A stretch of 25,000 nucleotides of DNA. It comes from Salpingoeca rosetta (taxonomy: Eukaryota; Opisthokonta; Choanoflagellata; Craspedida; Salpingoecidae). Below the pieces are notes generated by a model. It ran no database searches, was not told the origin of the DNA, and was given only the letters and a program-made list of their open reading frames with translations. Below, piece by piece: positions 23,247-25,000 of this stretch (within the stretch, counting starts at the first letter, position 1; each line of letters begins with the position of its first letter). Position numbers and translations under genes: made by a program. Location of the stretch: positions 1,301,700-1,326,699 of the forward strand of contig NW_004754925.1 of assembly GCF_000188695.1 (NCBI RefSeq), given 5' to 3'.

Positions 23247-25000
23247 ATTTCTTCGACCAGTGCACGTGCAACGCTGTGCTCACATCACCATCATCACCGC
23301 CACACTTGTCGCAATCACCGGCACCCCTCCCCCCTTCGTTTACAGCGTCGTCGGGTTGTGTTTGCAGGTCCTTCCGTCTGTCATGAACACCATCGACTAC
23401 GCGGCGATGAAGAATGAACTCCTCCCTCTCGTTCAGGTGTGTGCATGTGTTCTTGTGTGCTGTTGTGTAGGGGTGTACGTATCTGCGTGCTCGATCACTC
23501 ACACACTCACTCACTCACTCACTCACTCACTCACTCACTCACTCACTCACTCACTCACTCACTCACTCACTCACTCACTCACTCACTCACTCACTCACTC
23601 ACTCACTCACTCACCCTTCCCACTTTGGTGTACATGGCAGCGGCTTGTTGTGACGACGACAGATGCGAAGTTGCGCATCAACGGGCTCGTGTGTCTCGGC
23701 CAGCTCCTCCCCGTTATGGACAAGTGGATCTTCCAGGTGCGGCGGACACATGTGCTCGCACAATCGTGCTTGCATGCATGAGTACTGTCAGAGCGTGGTC
23801 ACACGTGCGCACATGTGTGTGATGGCAATGCTAGCGCATGCGTGCACATGTGCTGGTGCAGTTGCACTTGCATCACTGGCATGACATGCGTTCTGTCTAC
23901 CACTCTTGCTGCCACCCACTTAAATGCTTTGTTTTGCCTGCACACGTGCTGGCTATTGTGTGCAGGAGAGCATGTTGCCGATGCTGGAGCACGTGAAGCA
24001 GCGAGACGCCGGCGTCGTCATGGCCATGCTGGGCGTCCTGCACCAGGTGCGGCACACACACACACACATGCACACACACACACATTCGCATACACGCACC
24101 TCACACGCACACACACTATCTCACACATGAACTGACACATTGGTCATCATTCGCTTGATGGCGCCATCCACCATAATCGTTCGCGCGTGCACGTTTGTTC
24201 ACAGGCGCTGCGCGACAAAGACAAATATGGCCTGGATGCGTGCTGTCTCTCCACCCGCGTGCTCGTTCTCATTGCTCCGTTTATGGCAGCGCCAAACCTC
24301 AACCTCAAGCAGGTGTGTGTGTGTGTGTGTGTGCGTGTGTGTGCATGCTTGCGCATGTGACACGTGTGTGTGTGTGTATGTGTGTGTATGTGCATTGCCT
24401 TGTGTTTCCGCAACGCCTACGAATGGCTCACGCATCGACGTGCATCCACATTATCAGTTCACGACGATTGTGCGGCTGGTAAGGGACATCACGACGTCGA
24501 TTGAGAACGAGCGGACGAAAGCGCTCAAGGAACGCGAAGTGCTTGCACGCCAGGCAGACTCCACCGTCGCTGCCATGACACACGTGAGATGCAGCGCGTG
24601 TTTGTTTGTTTTGTCTTGTTTGTTTTGTCTTGTTTGTTTTATCTTGTTTGTTTTGTCTTGTTTTATTTTGTCTTGTTTGTTTTGTTTGTCTGCGCCGCTA
24701 TTCGCCCTGTTCATCGTAATCGCTGTCCGCATCACACACAACAGAAGGATGGAGCATCCTCCTCCTCCACCTCGTCCCTGTCCGCTTTTCCGACCTTTGA
24801 CACTGCAGGGGAACGCGACGTTCTAGCACGACTCGCCAAGATGCCAACGCCAACAGCAACCACGCCGTCACCACCACCGCACACCACAGCACCAACAGCA
24901 GCAACGACAGCACCAACAGCAGCAACGACAGCACCAACAGCGACTGGCGCCTCAGCCGGCTCCATCTTTGACGGATTTGCGGTCACGTCGGCCGGTATCT
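19367..25000 (+). CDS. SCYL2: SCYL2-type pseudokinase with HEAT repeats (3' partial)
   Basis: Eighteen exons: 19367-19445, 19604-19656, 19883-19990, 20184-20384, 20634-20764, 20979-21085, 21355-21471, 21661-21740, 21997-22200, 22421-22579, 22758-22817, 22977-23032, 23346-23436, 23641-23736, 23966-24046, 24205-24312, 24458-24583, 24745->25000; about 704 residues seen, human SCYL2 about 929. All phases join. The N-terminal kinase-like domain has VFIFDKK (strand 3 lysine kept), [29 protein letters not shown] (residues 163-171, catalytic-loop Asp replaced), WAFDF instead of DFG (182-186), and LAP-EYI. From about residue 315 come HEAT-type helices matching SCYL2 blocks: [64 protein letters not shown] and VVMAMLGVL. 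In animals SCYL2 (CVAK104) binds clathrin and AP2 and acts in endosome-Golgi traffic. The 3' end lies beyond the window. Confidence 0.93.
19735..19817. repeat. (GT)n microsatellite preceded by a GAGA tract
   Basis: About 41 GT units after a GAGAGAGC-rich stretch (19691-19733), within the SCYL2 intron 19657-19882. Confidence 0.95.
20385..20500. repeat. GT-rich repeat at a donor site
   Basis: A GT repeat with T runs begins at the donor of the SCYL2 intron 20385-20633, so the splice site is embedded in the repeat. Confidence 0.85.
21777..21893. repeat. (GT)n microsatellite
   Basis: Over 50 GT units with a few interruptions in the SCYL2 intron 21741-21996. Confidence 0.95.
22212..22302. repeat. 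(TTG)n tract with TTTAAG interruptions
   Basis: TTG repeat in the SCYL2 intron 22201-22420, broken twice by GTTTAAG and once by TTGAAG near its end. Confidence 0.9.
23070..23246. repeat. (TTG)n tract with TTTAAG interruption, then (CTG)n
   Basis: TTG repeat in the SCYL2 intron 23033-23345, with GTTTAAG and TTGAAG interruptions like those of the intron at 22201, ending in about nine CTG units. Confidence 0.9.
23504..23614. repeat. (ACTC)n tetranucleotide microsatellite
   Basis: About 27 ACTC units within the SCYL2 intron 23437-23640. Open frames through it read SLTH repeats and are not genes. Confidence 0.97.
24600..24690. repeat. TTGTTTTGTC tandem repeat in intron
   Basis: About five imperfect units of roughly 15 bases (TTGTTTGTTTTGTC type) in the SCYL2 intron 24584-24744. 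Confidence 0.85.
24882..24940 (+). repeat. 21-base coding repeat in SCYL2
   Basis: A 21-base unit encoding TAPTAAT is repeated two and a half times in frame within the last visible SCYL2 exon, after the HEAT region, in a Thr/Pro/Ala-rich linker. Confidence 0.85.

Noticed and set aside
22205..23250. Leu- or Val-rich runs resembling membrane segments
   Set aside because: They come from TTG repeats in SCYL2 introns.

Overview
This is an intron-dense eukaryotic nuclear window holding parts of six protein-coding genes with about 59 recognisable exons. Nearly every intron is GT-AG, and exon phases join cleanly across almost all junctions. Exons are GC-rich. Introns and spacers are packed with simple repeats: (CA)n/(GT)n, (CAGA)n, (TTTG)n, (ACTC)n and (TTG)n. 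The gene set (CREB3-type bZIP, SPATS2-family protein, SCYL2 pseudokinase, polybromo-type BAH protein, ribosomal protein eL28) together with the short introns suggests a unicellular holozoan, most likely a choanoflagellate. Salpingoeca rosetta is my best guess from genome style, but this is inference and not proven from the window.

Layout. Positions 1-3564 (+): the 3' part of a gene for a BAH-domain chromatin protein, with a Gln-rich stretch before the BAH. Positions 4358-9420 (+): a CREB3/ATF6-like bZIP transcription factor of about 952 residues with a possible membrane segment after the zipper. Positions 10057-11034 (-): an unrecognised protein whose 5' end is not resolved; it lies tail-to-tail with the bZIP gene. 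Positions 11498-12914 (-): ribosomal protein eL28 in five exons. Positions 13626-18707 (+): a SPATS2-family protein in 13 exons, divergent from eL28 across a 711-base shared upstream region. Positions 19367-25000 (+): an SCYL2-type pseudokinase with HEAT repeats, 18 exons seen, running off the right edge.

The genes do not form a pathway; this looks like an ordinary compact stretch of housekeeping and regulatory genes. I see no mobile element, CRISPR array, tRNA or rRNA. The points most worth following are: a bZIP-gene intron whose acceptor is made by a long interrupted CA repeat and whose retention would cut off the C-terminal tail; the unresolved splice site in the unknown minus-strand gene, where a canonical splice pair exists only on the opposite strand; two SCYL2 introns with the same unusual interrupted TTG repeat; and microexons of 15, 18 and 32 bases. 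I found no convincing new multi-gene system.
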